From Seriola aureovittata (lineage: Eukaryota > Chordata > Actinopteri > Carangiformes > Carangidae): DNA of 64,000 nt. Shown piece after piece: positions 49,859-59,611 of the stretch. The DNA lies in contig NC_079376.1 in assembly GCF_021018895.1 (NCBI RefSeq), positions 25,571,001 through 25,635,000 of the forward strand. Reading direction: 5' to 3'. The position numbers and the translations under genes are program-made. The stretch's first letter is position 1; each line of letters opens with the position of its first letter. The notes under the pieces were generated by a model. It searched no databases. It was not told the origin of the DNA and saw only the letters and a program-made list of their open reading frames with translations.

Positions 49859-50060
49859 CATACAGATCATATTCTTTTCATTCGTGCGTCTCTATAACTC
49901 TTTGTTTTTGTTGTCATCTACATGTCTGTGCATTATATGTACCCTTCATGTCACACTTGTTTTTGTTCTGTAAAGTCACTAATAAAGGGGGGAAAAAAGA
50001 AGAAGAAAAGAAATGATTCCCCTCTCTGCTAGGGACCAGACCTCACTTTGAGAACCACTG
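49401..50060. mobile_element. Non-autonomous hAT element with perfect 8-bp duplication
   Basis: The left end is CAGTGGCTCTCAACC and the right end, inverted, is CAGTGGTTCTCAAAG, the Charlie-type hAT terminus. TGTTAGAC flanks both sides (49393-49400 and 50061-50068). The interior is AT-rich with an (AC)n array (49826-49857) and no transposase. Confidence 0.85.
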
Positions 50061-50509
50061 TGTTAGACAGATTGACACACACAGTAATAACAGTCACGAC
50101 AGTCAAGCTTCTGACTTTGAAACGAGAGATCTTCTACCAACAGTGGACATTAGTTTCCATGACTACGATAGTTGCCTAACCTTAACCAAACAGTTTTAGA
50201 TGCCTGTACAGTCAAGCCATATGTAACGGCCATATGTGTTCCAGAAAAACTCACATGGGGCAATGCTAGTGACACAAGCAATGACAAACTATATAGCGTG
50301 ACATAGTTTATCATTCCTGGAGGTAAATGTGAAAAACTCAAAAAGCCAGAACTTTGTCTCCACAGCCGGGAATACAAATATAACTGTTTCCACTTTTGCC
50401 TTGCATCCCACACGTTCACCTTCAATTCACCTCCAACCAACTTTTTCACACAAACACTGAAAAATACTCAAACTCTTGAAAAGCAGTAAATAAGCCTTGC
50501 CACCCAGTT

Positions 50510-50800
50510 AACGTGGAGGATATTAGTGTCATATAAAAAGTGGGTCCTCTCTTGCTCACTTCCCAACCTGCCATTATAACTGTGCCATGAAAATATTGCC
50601 ATAGCCGGTCCTCTCCTTCCCTCTCCCTTCATCTAAAAAGAATGTTTTCATAATATGAAATAATAATGCCCTGTTTGCAGTTGCCGTCGCCGCTCCATAA
50701 TGGGGATGCAGGATTGAAAGAAAAGTGGGCGAATTAAACTTTAAGGAGACGGCAGCTGAATTTCAGCGGCATCTATTAAAACTCACATTTAAAGGAAATG
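50510..50800. promoter_or_regulatory. Candidate enhancer
   Basis: Unique block with 'gaaataataatgccc', 'ccgtcgccgctccataatgg', 'gcgaattaaactttaagg' and 'catctattaaaac'. Confidence 0.4.
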
Positions 50801-51639
50801 GAGGGGTGGGGGTGGGGTGGTAAAGAGGAAGGAAAAAAAAAAGGTGGAGGTTTGAAAATAATAGGTTTGCGGGGTTTCTTCCCTCACTTTGCACTCTCCT
50901 GGTTGGCTGACTGGGTGCCAGTTTGGCGAGCCCTCGTCATTAAAGATGGCATATGCAGCCGATGGGTCTCCTCAGAGTAATGCGAACTTCTGCAGCCTGT
51001 CTCCCCAGACTCACCCCCCCCCCCCACACACACACACACACACCCCCGCCCATCCGCCCTCCTCTCACTGATGTTAAAAGAAATCTTTATTGTCAGTCAC
51101 ATATCCTATTCACTTTGTTCACCTGCACTGACAACCCTGAGCTGAGGAGGAGTGTGTACAGGTGAGTGTATCCTATCCATGTGTGTGTGCGTTTCTCATG
51201 CACGAAAGAAGGTGTTAGGATGCAGCAGATTTGTATGTTGCTGTGTGTACTGTATGTGTGTGTGCGACCACTGCTGTACAGTAGCCTACTTTTCCCTGCC
51301 ACCCCCCCCCCCCCCCATCGTTCATCTCCCTCCTCTTCTAGATGTCGGCATCCCAGAGTTTCTAAATGCTCCCTCATTAGCTGAAATCTGTTTGAAACCT
51401 CCAAGTGAGAGGCTGGTAACGAAGTGGTGTCGGCTCCATCTCTCTATCTCCCGATGTCTGACAGGTGGAGAGAACGAGGGGTGGGGTTGGGAGGGCTGTT
51501 TGATTTGAGGATGAGGGGGTGACTGAGGGGAGGAGGAGAGGGAGGAAGCAAGGGGAGGAAAGGATGTGGGAGGTGGACCTCTGTGATGTGGAGGGGTGGA
51601 TAGTGGGGGGGTGTCACCAGCTTTGCGGAGTTTCTCCAC

Positions 51640-52010
51640 CCCAGAAAGGCTTCATGTGTCTTGCTGCTCCTCTGTGACTGCAGCACCTCGATGGGAGAAG
51701 GATGACAAGTCCCAGTAAATAATTTATCCGGCTCTGCCACCGAGTTTGCCCTGCGCTTCATTATACCTGATTGGCTCCTTAATGGGGTGAATCATTTGAA
51801 GGCGCCGGGCCAGCTGCAGAGATGGCCTCCTGAAGACGACAGCAGCTTTCTGATCTTTCCCAGTGTAATGGGGAAGAAGAGACCAAAGTCCAGACACTCC
51901 CTCTTTGAAATAAGCGGCAGTTGTGTGGCGGCCAGCTGAGTTTTTAATGATGGGTCCTTCAGCGGACTCTCTGCTGCAAATGTGCTAGTGACAGTTTAGC
52001 CAAGAGATAG
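51640..52010. promoter_or_regulatory. Candidate enhancer
   Basis: TAAATAATTTA palindrome (51716-51726), then 'ccttaatggggtgaatcatt' and 'gtttttaatgatggg' in balanced, repeat-free DNA. Confidence 0.45.
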
Positions 52011-52209
52011 TGCATAGGTAGCGCATGGATACTTGTCAATTCATTAACTGCGCCCTTTATGTAAATGATTTCTTTGCTGTGTTGCACCACTGTCAACATT
52101 TTAAGGAAATTTCCCTGTGAATAAATTTGCTTTGAAGAACATCTTCAAACCTTGATAGAAAACTACTTTGCTCTTAAAATGTAGTCTGAAAGCTTTTGAA
52201 AGGCAAGTG

Positions 52210-52510
52210 TCAACAAAATAGCAGCAAAATAATTATAGCGAGTGCGGGGAATCTAGACTCATTGAGGAGTTGTGATTGGCGGGCCGTCACTTGGAAAACT
52301 TCACAGTAATTGCTTTACTCCAGGTGAGGCGGTGGGAGTTTGCTCCTTGTTTATGGAGATGGGAGTATCGAAATCCTCTGGGTGACGAGCTAAAAACACC
52401 TGGCGCACAATCTGTCGGCTGTCTCATGACCCCCGACGCCGGGGCTGATAAGCGATGGTCACGTGCGCCCGGAGAGGTATCTGGGAGTGATAGAGGGTGA
52501 CTTTCGACTG
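52210..52510. promoter_or_regulatory. Candidate enhancer with GATA and E-box words
   Basis: 'aaaataattatagcg', TGATAAG (52446-52452) and CACGTG (52460-52465), with several retained CpGs. The plus-strand frame here has no recognisable protein. Confidence 0.4.
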
Positions 52511-52747
52511 CACGTCATGCACGCAAACTGAAACTTTTACCTTATCTGTGGCTGTTTTTTTTTTTTTTTCGTCTATGGAAAGAGATAAGAGCTCATGCAT
52601 AGAGGGACTGATTATTTCCTAAAATAAACAAATACGGACAGACACGTCTATCAAGCCATGACAAAACCTCCACCTCCAACTTGTACGAATATATATATAT
52701 ATATATATATATTTCCCTGTCTGTATATAGAGTCAGTGCAGTATTGT

Positions 52748-53640
52748 TAAAGGTCCATATAGTCTAAAGGTAGATGTCCATGTGTTGTTTGATTATAAAG
52801 CAGGTCTAGCTTCTATATTAATACTGTGAAAGAGAAACACACACAGCTTGTATTGTAGCGCAACAGATAACTGCAATAATCTTTCAAATGTGGGTACAAG
52901 CACCAAAATTGGTATGTTTATCCTTCTGGGGCCATTAATTTGAAAAATCCCATTAGCCACTTAAAATTTCAAGAAGCCTGCTATTTCTGGCACAGGAAAC
53001 ACATATTTTACCAGAATTTTACCCATGGGACAACTTTCAATGATTTTGCAATGTAATCTTATGTTTTAGACCGCAAGGATTTCAAATTCGCAACTCTTAA
53101 ATTTCGTCAGAGCTTTACTTGTGCAATTTTTAATATGTGATGTGAAAGATTCTGCATAAAACACAATTTGAAAAACAATTATTATGAAGGATGTACCAAA
53201 AGTTCTGTGAAAGTCTAAATTTCGCCTTCTACATTTTTAAAATGTTTGATGAGACCTAGATCATTCATGTCAGAAAACAGTGGATGAACTTATTGCAAAA
53301 AATAACATTTCCTTGCCAGAAATGGCAGCCATCTTGAATTTTTGAGTGGCTAAGATGTTTTATCAAAAGAGTAATACCCGAGGAGGATTTGTGCCAAGTT
53401 TAGTATTTGTATCCACATTTGAAAGATTTCCCTGAAATATGCAGTTATCTGCTGCGCTATTCAGAAACTGAGCTGTAAAACGAGCTGTCAGGACTTCTGT
53501 AACTTATGATGTGACCCATCATCTGAGTGTTTACCTGCAATCTGTTGTATTCTTCTTATTGGATCACTCAGAAACCAGTCAGCCAATTAGAAGAAGAGAG
53601 GCTCAGGCTCAGAGCCTCCTGCGACCTGTTGCTACTAGAG
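52748..53640 (+). mobile_element. Recurrent MITE, copy C, split by a nested insertion
   Basis: The left part (52748-52854) starts ttaaaggtccatatagtc and the right part (53462-53640) resumes at 'cagaaactgagctg', exactly where copy A is continuous. The 604 bases between form a separate inverted-repeat element. Confidence 0.6.
52856..53459. mobile_element. 604-bp inverted-repeat (MITE-like) element nested in copy C
   Basis: The ends are TAGCGCAACAGATAACTGCA (52856-52875) and, inverted, TAGCGCAGCAGATAACTGCA (53440-53459), with one mismatch in 20. Similarity continues inward (atctttcaaatgtgg…tacaa on both sides). The interior has no reading frame. Comparison with the uninterrupted MITE copy at 2.9-3.4 kb shows where it entered. 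The target duplication is ambiguous (TATT or shorter). Confidence 0.75.
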
Positions 53641-53779
53641 CTCCAGAGAGAAGCCTGAGAGAGGGGGAGGTAAAAGTACATTGAGAAGAGGAAAATATGG
53701 ATCTTCAAAGAGGAGGGGAGTGCATGTTTGCATCGGTTTGGCACCAACTTTAAATTGAATTCTCTTTTTGAATTCGACA

Positions 53780-53985
53780 TGCTGTGCTGTAATGAGACGT
53801 CACATTGGAAAGTACATTTGCTTACGTTTCATTTAAAATTAATTACATCACAGAGTCATCATCGCCTTAATTCCTTCCAAAATCAGGTGATTCTCATTTG
53901 CTTCGGGTTAATATATCCATGGAAATATAATTATGGAATAATTGAATTTATATTAATGAGGTATACAGTATCCACCTTTAGAAGA
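53780..53985. promoter_or_regulatory. Candidate enhancer, TAAT-rich
   Basis: TTAATTA (53839-53845) and at least four more TAAT words ('cgccttaattcc', 'ataattatggaataattg', 'tattaatgagg') in about 200 bp just after the split MITE. Confidence 0.4.
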
Positions 53986-54349
53986 GTTTAGTTTTCTGTG
54001 TGGAAAACAACTGATACAGAGCAAACTGAAGAAAAACAAGTTCATTTGTTTCTAATTAGTGAACAGAATATGAAGTTAGAAGCTATTTTCTTTTTCTAGT
54101 GTATTTATCTCTATAACTAAGTGGAGAGAGTTAAATGAACGAGCTGAACAAAAGTATACGTCTCCAAGAAGCAGGCTGATTTTCAATTAACCTAATGACA
54201 CAGAGTCTGATTATATCTGTTTGCTGCAGTTAGCTCAGGTAGCGCAACAAACACACACGACGGAGTCAACAAACACTCTGAAATGTGACTGCATTACCTC
54301 ATGAAACATGGTAAGTCTATGATAGGGCATATCACAGTGCTCCTTCAAG

Positions 54350-54620
54350 CTCTTGAAATAATCAAGCGCACCTTTCTTGTCTGGCTTTTGTCAGGGCCAC
54401 TGGCAGCTTGACTCACTTTCAGCACAAGTACATGGTTAGAGAAATGTGACCCTCGATTTTTCCCCCGTCCTTGCTGAACTTCCGCTCGGCCGTCAAGCTA
54501 ATTTTTTGCTTCAATGGCCAGCAGTCGGGACATGTCACTTAATTCAGCCTGGAATGGATATAGGTATTCATGACACAAGCGACTGAATTGAACTCTCCTC
54601 TGGTTGATCTGAGAAGCATA
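54350..54620. promoter_or_regulatory. Candidate conserved non-coding block
   Basis: Unique balanced block with 'gctaattttttgcttcaatg', 'cacttaattcagcctgg' and 'gtcagggccactggcagc'. Confidence 0.35.
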
Positions 54621-54624
54621 TGGG

Positions 54625-55352
54625 GGGAAAAGAGGAGGGGGTGGGTTGATTTAATTTTACAGACAGCCTCAGACATAGAGGAGGACATGATACAGTTTGC
54701 TGTAATTACATAAAGCTAAGGTATTTACTTTTTTACATGTGGGAACAATTACAAATATCTGAATAAAAATTAAAATGTATGTAGAACTGACACTGACAGG
54801 ACCAGCTGGGTCAACAACATGGCTGGAAAATTAAAAGTGAAAAATCACCTAGTCAAGTGAACGCTGAGTTGTTTTTTGATCAACAACCATAACAACAGCT
54901 CACAGATGGTCACTTTCCGCTGAGAGGTACTAAAATTTCATTTAATGAGTGCACACCAAAACCCACACCTTTACCTGCGAACTCCATATAGTCTCTGTAA
55001 GGATTTGTAGTCTTCCTTTATACATAGGAAATTGCAGTGAAACCTGTTTGTCCAACAGTCTAGACGTGCTAAACGTACAGGTTTACTGCATAACAAAACA
55101 TCTTAAGGCCCTGTAACATTGAATTGGTGCTCTTAACAACAGCTCACCCATTTGACAGAGGAAAAGAGGAACCTATGTAGACATGTTTTGTAGCCAGTTT
55201 GAGAGTAAAAATACGTCTTGAATGAACTGTTTTGTCCGGTTAGCAACAGAGCTACCTAGCTTGCAAGCTAGCTGGAAGAGCTGTTCCTGGCTTGCTAGCT
55301 TCTTAACAGGTAGGAAACTACAGTAGTTCACCAACTATGGCAGCGAGCATAG
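54625..55352. other. Sequence left of the LTR element, no gene seen
   Basis: Contains an inverted pair of 'gcaagctagctgg' and 'cttgctagctt' words near 55262-55300. The last 25 bases before the LTR look like part of the dispersed repeat in which the element landed. Confidence 0.4.
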
Positions 55353-55356
55353 ACTG
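55353..55356. other. Target-site duplication (left), ACTG
   Basis: The four bases ACTG lie immediately before TGTTGGG and recur immediately after CCCAACA at 61567-61570. A 4-bp duplication is in the range used by Gypsy, BEL and retroviral integrases. Confidence 0.85.
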
Positions 55357-55401
55357 TGTTGGGTCTGAGCTCTATTAGTAACTGGAAATCATTAGTACTC
55401 G

Positions 55402-55421
55402 GCCTCACACGGGCTGCACCA
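55402..55421 (-). other. PBS-like copy inside the 3' LTR
   Basis: This is the counterpart of 60038-60057, differing by one base (T for G at 55415). It shows that the extra primer-site copy is a fixed part of the LTR rather than a local artefact. Confidence 0.7.
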
Positions 55422-55845
55422 TTATGTTAACAGTACTCTACCTCATGAGCTGGACACCAAATGTGTTAGATTTCGGTTGTTTATCAATTTATTGGCTATC
55501 ACAAATTAAGGAAATATTAATATTAAAAATATTAATATTAAATAATATCTTTAAAATGAATTAAAGTTCACGGGGCACCAGCCTAAACTAATAGGCAAAA
55601 TAGCCAATATGGTTTTAGTCTCAATTTATTACCATTAATCTGGAACTCTGATTAACCATTAGCTTACTAACTATAACCAAATTACCAAATCAATAGTAAG
55701 TTACAGTTGAAGGATTGGAATTCTACCGAGTAGAGGTTGGCAATATTCACGCTTGTGCAACATTAAACACACTAGTAGTTATACTTAAAAAGGCATTTAT
55801 TTACAATGGAGCAGAGTAAAGTACAATGTCTAATCTAGCATATAC

Positions 55846-55884
<39 letters not shown>

Positions 55885-55905
55885 TGTGGGGACACAGACA
55901 AAGGC

Positions 55906-56002
55906 AAGATGGCCGACTCAAAGTGGTCACTGTGACCACATGACCTGAACAAAGAAGACTACAAAGATGGCGGTAAACAAAGAAACTACTAAAATGGCCG
56001 CT
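55906..56002 (+). promoter_or_regulatory. Cluster of three YY1-like motifs, 3' LTR
   Basis: The same three motifs as in the 5' LTR, at 55906, 55963 and 55991, unchanged between the two copies. Confidence 0.45.
55925..55937. promoter_or_regulatory. ERE-type palindrome in the 3' LTR
   Basis: Identical to the motif at 60561-60573, with the same downstream TGACCT half-site at 55941-55946. Confidence 0.5.
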
Positions 56003-56930
56003 GAGACCACCTAGTGTGTGTGAGAGGGAGGGTGTGAGTTTCTTTGTTAGCCTAGCTCATGTAATCTAATGGTACCAGGTTAGAGGGGGAAGGTTAGCTT
56101 CATGCAGGTTCTAGGACTGAGACGTACTGCTATGTGTGTGAACATACGAGTACTCGATTAACTGTATGACTGACCACAACCTAAGCAAACATTACAACAA
56201 CAAGACATCTATCAACGAGTACATTAACAAGTTAAGACTTCTGCTGATTAGCTATGCGGTGCTATGCTGTGCTGGGAGAGGTAAGGCCCAGTCCGTTAGC
56301 GTTACCCAATCCTTGGAACAAGCAAAGAGGTCCTTTCCAGTGTTTTGTAAAGTCCAGTGAGTTTGGGGGGTTTCCTGGTGGAATAAAGTCCTGTCTGGCT
56401 GTGTTGCTTGCCGTTATCTCCTTTGTTCTCCTCACAGAGTTAGCTGTTCCAAGCTAACTCTGCTACGACTCCTGTTGCTTGGAAAATCAGCTGGCCTTGT
56501 GTTGTAGCCGCTGATTCTGAAGAGGATTTGGTTCACTCACAGTTAATCCGAAGCAGGTCGCTGTTGTTGAGGAGAAGAGTGGTTGCAGGCTGCTGTGAGC
56601 AGGCCGGCGAGGGAGAGCTGGTTTCTCAGGTAGCAGAGCTGACCTGGGCTGGGGCCTTGTTGCCCTTTGAAGAACCGAGAGGAGAGGGCTGGAGCTGCTC
56701 TCCAGAGCAAGCCAAGAAGGGAAGAGAGAGAAGGGGTCTAGAAGACTGGTTTTGTTTGTGACACCTTAGGGGGTCACATGTCACACGCTGGCCCACACTG
56801 GCTGGCCAGTGGGGTCCATGGGGGGGAAGGGTCATCCCCAGGTGTGAACCGTGAGGAACTGTGGGGTGTGAATTCCTTTGTCCAGTGGAGCAAAGAAACA
56901 TTTGGTCTATTGAATGACTGAGTCCCAACA

Positions 56931-56944
56931 GTCCCCCCTTTGTT
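56931..56944 (-). promoter_or_regulatory. Polypurine tract
   Basis: On the minus strand the bases directly before the 3' LTR are AACAAAGGGGGGAC, an A/G run of the kind that primes plus-strand synthesis. It abuts the LTR, as expected for an intact element. Confidence 0.8.
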
Positions 56945-56945
56945 G

Positions 56946-56974
56946 TCAGGATGCCACCTGACGTGTCATCCTGA
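56946..56974 (-). other. Stem-loop next to the polypurine tract
   Basis: TCAGGATG at 56946-56953 pairs with CATCCTGA at 56967-56974, giving an 8-bp perfect stem with a 13-nt loop directly inside the 3' end of the interior. It could fold in the element RNA; any role is unknown. Confidence 0.4.
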
Positions 56975-57372
56975 GAGCACAATGTATAGTCCATTTGTCA
57001 GTTCATTCAACGGGTAACATCCGGGCATTTGTCAACACTATCTATCTTGGCTAAGCAAGAACAATCAGGTTACAAAGCACACTTCAGAAAATAACCACAA
57101 TGATCAAATAGTGTAAAACAACTAACATGTTTCCTAGTTACTCATGGTGTTAGTGAGGACAGGAAAGTCAGTGATGTTAGTTTGTTAAGGTGAGATATAG
57201 AGGGTGGCACCTAGAATGACAAGATTTGGAGTGTCTGGGTGAGTGTGCCATGTATATGCAATGTCCTAAACTTGTATCTGATTTGATTCAGAATTTAGTT
57301 TGCTGCTGCTGCTGCTGACAAACCCATTGTGTCCATCTGGAAGAGTGTAGGGTACCCTGAGCCTACTTACTG

Positions 57373-59130
57373 TCAGTACTCAGTGCGGCGAACTCTGGAG
57401 CGCCGGTGCTTTAAGTTTTCCTTAACTTGTGGCACAAAGCTGTAGCACTTTGAGTAGCTGAAGGAAGAACATTCAGAGGCATTGTCACTGTCTGAGTTAA
57501 CGTGGTCAGAGATGACGTGGTCATTGTCTGATCCATGTGTTGACTGGTCCTGTGTCTGAGCCAGAATTTCTGCGTAAGGCCGTCTCCTGCTCCTATTGTG
57601 GGAGTGCCTATCTCTACGCACTTGGTGGGCGTGGCGGTTACGCTCAGCACCCATATGTGGCCTTTTATCACCCCCCTTCGATCTGTTCTGAGGGTGATCT
57701 TTTGAGGTTACATGTCTGTGTGACGCTAAGGTGTTTGAGTTGCTAGGCTCAGTTGTTTTCCCCCTTGCCTTGGAATTGACCATGGTTTCCCAAGCCATTT
57801 TTGTCATTTTCTTTATTTCCTGCATGGTGGGCTTACCTTGATGCGTCATCAGTGTAACATGAGTGCGTACACAGGGATGGAGGTTTCGTAGGAACAAAGA
57901 CTTGAAGGTGGAGTTCTGCTCTAAGCCTGGTGTGTTCCTACCCTGAAAATATGCATGCCTCAAACGTTGGTAAAAGTCATTGGGATGTTCATGGCGGGAG
58001 TGTTTGATTTGAGAAGCTGCAACCAAAGATTCTATCTCATCTGCAGCAGGAGAGAATTCTTCTGTCAGTGCTTGACAGAGCTCTTTGTAGTCATCTCTGA
58101 CACTGGGAGGCAGTGATTGCACAAACTTGTGGACTGCTTTTGAGCTGGTCTTCCACACAAGTTTAGTTTTCTCCCTTTGGGTTGCATGGGGCAAATCAAT
58201 TAAGTTGTGATCTAACTCCCTAAAGTAGTTTTCAATATGTTGATCAGAGCTGTCTGGATCAAAATGTTCAATGTCCTTTGCTAATAACTCAAGCGCTTCG
58301 AGGCGGGGGCACTGTGAGGTCCCTACTGATGAAGGCGAGACTATGCTAGCTGGACTAGAGGAAGGAGCTGAACAGCAGTCATCACTCTTATGGAGGTGCA
58401 GAGAGGAGGCTGAACAGTCCGGAAAAGTTTTGGTCCTTCTGTTGGAGGGGTGAGCACAGGTGAAACTGTTATGCATCAGTGGCTGATGGGAACATGAATA
58501 TCCTCTACCGGATAAACTACCTGTCTCTTCATTGTCAGTTTCAGGAAGATGGGAAGTCAGGTGGGTGTAACCTCTGTCTCTCAGTGGAGGTTGAGGAGCT
58601 GACTTCATTTCCCAGGACTTAGGGTCAGTTGGGAATTTGCCCCATCCTCTGAGTGGAGGCGGAGTTAACCTGTCATTAAGGGAAGAGTGTGAAGCAGAGA
58701 AACCAGAATCACAAGCACTGACCGATCGTGGTGGAGCAAAGCATTCTGATTTAACCCTTAACAATTCTTCCTTGTGTGAACAGAGGTCTACCTCTGCTGC
58801 ATGCAGGTCTCCTAAGTAGCGCATGGCTTTCTTGTTAGCTTCCTTAACTTCTTGGAGGAGAAAAGCATTTTGAGCTCTAAGCGATTTTACCTCCTCCTCT
58901 AGGGCTGCTTGGCTCTGAAGTGAAATGCTGGTTTGCCTGTGGAAGTTCAACAGTACACATCTTAACAATGGGCCTTTGGATGCAGTCTGAGCATCACCTT
59001 TGTCACTGAGTAGCAAGTCTATTTCTTTACTGCACTCACTGGAATTTAACTTGCTGATAAATTCTAGGTAGCCAGGCTTCAGGCTCTGTGCTAGGGAAGA
59101 AATAAACTGCTCTACACAGGAGTTCTCCAT
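57373..59130 (-). CDS. gag: Gag-like structural polyprotein (585 aa), retroelement
   Basis: This intact frame lies between the two LTRs and is the only convincing complete coding sequence in the window. Residues 72-128 are a Leu/Glu-rich coiled coil. Residues 130-275 are a Ser/Pro-rich, low-complexity linker. Residues about 283-450 form a retrotransposon-Gag capsid-like domain, with an F-D-P start, helical Leu/Phe spacing and a major-homology-region-like stretch at 374-390 (Q374, E381, F386, R389). Residues 455-520 are very basic (Arg/His/Lys, likely RNA binding), 525-560 are acidic and Ser-rich, and the last 20 residues are basic. There is no CCHC zinc knuckle and no protease motif. The start is well supported: A at -3 and G at +4 fit Kozak, and a strong splice acceptor lies 8 bases upstream. 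The expected role is RNA packaging and particle assembly in the cytoplasm. A co-opted host function is possible, but nothing here shows it. Confidence 0.85.
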   Translation of the reverse strand: MENSCVEQFISSLAQSLKPGYLEFISKLNSSECSKEIDLLLSDKGDAQTASKGPLLRCVLLNFHRQTSISLQSQAALEEEVKSLRAQNAFLLQEVKEANKKAMRYLGDLHAAEVDLCSHKEELLRVKSECFAPPRSVSACDSGFSASHSSLNDRLTPPPLRGWGKFPTDPKSWEMKSAPQPPLRDRGYTHLTSHLPETDNEETGSLSGRGYSCSHQPLMHNSFTCAHPSNRRTKTFPDCSASSLHLHKSDDCCSAPSSSPASIVSPSSVGTSQCPRLEALELLAKDIEHFDPDSSDQHIENYFRELDHNLIDLPHATQREKTKLVWKTSSKAVHKFVQSLPPSVRDDYKELCQALTEEFSPAADEIESLVAASQIKHSRHEHPNDFYQRLRHAYFQGRNTPGLEQNSTFKSLFLRNLHPCVRTHVTLMTHQGKPTMQEIKKMTKMAWETMVNSKARGKTTEPSNSNTLASHRHVTSKDHPQNRSKGGDKRPHMGAERNRHAHQVRRDRHSHNRSRRRPYAEILAQTQDQSTHGSDNDHVISDHVNSDSDNASECSSFSYSKCYSFVPQVKENLKHRRSRVRRTEY

Positions 59131-59138
59131 TGTTGTGT

Positions 59139-59154
59139 CTGGGAAAGAGGGAGG
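59139..59154 (-). promoter_or_regulatory. Candidate 3' splice site just before Gag
   Basis: On the minus strand a pyrimidine tract ending in CAG (CCTCCCTCTTTCCCAG) lies 8 bases before the Gag ATG. This is a consensus-like acceptor and suggests that Gag may be translated from a spliced leader. Candidate donors on the minus strand are GTGAGT in the 5' LTR (61171-61176) and a GTAAGA in the leader near 59534. Splicing is inferred only. Confidence 0.45.
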
Positions 59155-59440
59155 TTAAACAAGTTTTTCACAAAACAAGAAGGCAATATAGTTGGCTGCG
59201 GTGTTGCGCTGGCAGACACCTTGTAGTGTAGTTTGGTGGTACACTAGCCTAACTAAACAATGCAGTGGCCTACACTATGGGGGGTAGCTTCCTTTGGAGG
59301 AGGGGCAGCTACACTAGTGGGCATAAAGATTAAGGACAGTAAAGGCAAGTGCAGGTTTACTGTCTGCTTAAGAAATGTTTCAAAAAGCAATGACTGAGAT
59401 GCAAGGCAGTAACAGTCCAAAGATTATCTCTTCAAGTTGA

Positions 59441-59611
59441 CTCAGGCTGTAATGCAAGGCAGTAACAGCTAGGTGCAGAACTTGGGTTTCACAGGGCTGG
59501 TAGCACGCTGTGGCTCTATCTCAGGCTCTATTTCTTACTCAGGCTGAAATGCTTGGCAGTAACAGCCAGGTATAAGCTCTCTGTGTTACACAGGGCTGTC
59601 GGCACACAGTG
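59441..59611 (-). repeat. Degenerate direct repeats in the retroelement leader
   Basis: A unit of about 72 bp occurs twice (from about 59441 and about 59539), sharing the core ggcagtaacag and a later cacagggctg. A third copy of the core is at 59401-59415. The repeats sit in the untranslated leader between the PBS and Gag, where packaging signals are usually found. Confidence 0.6.

Larger units (their letters stand above)
55357..56930 (-). repeat. 3' LTR of the Gag-only element
   Basis: This is the downstream LTR relative to Gag. On the minus strand, AATAAA polyadenylation hexamers occur at 55796-55801, 55625-55630 and 55488-55493, all in the distal third where a 3' end would form. It carries the same ERE palindrome, YY1-like cluster and internal PBS-like copy as its partner. 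Short plus-strand frames at 56166-56457 and 56528-56761 recur in both LTRs only because the LTRs are nearly identical; there is no sign that they are coding. Confidence 0.93.

Noticed and set aside
50798..51761. Several Pro/Ser/His-rich overlapping frames
   Set aside because: Caused by C-rich, G-rich and AC-rich low-complexity stretches; no domain in any frame.
56166..56761. Plus-strand frames repeated at 60802-61397
   Set aside because: They recur only because the two LTRs are nearly identical. They are antisense to the element and have no protein character.
56626..56994. 122-codon minus-strand frame crossing the LTR edge
   Set aside because: It spans the purine tract and the LTR junction; the copy in the other LTR ends differently. 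It is unlikely to be an envelope or accessory gene.
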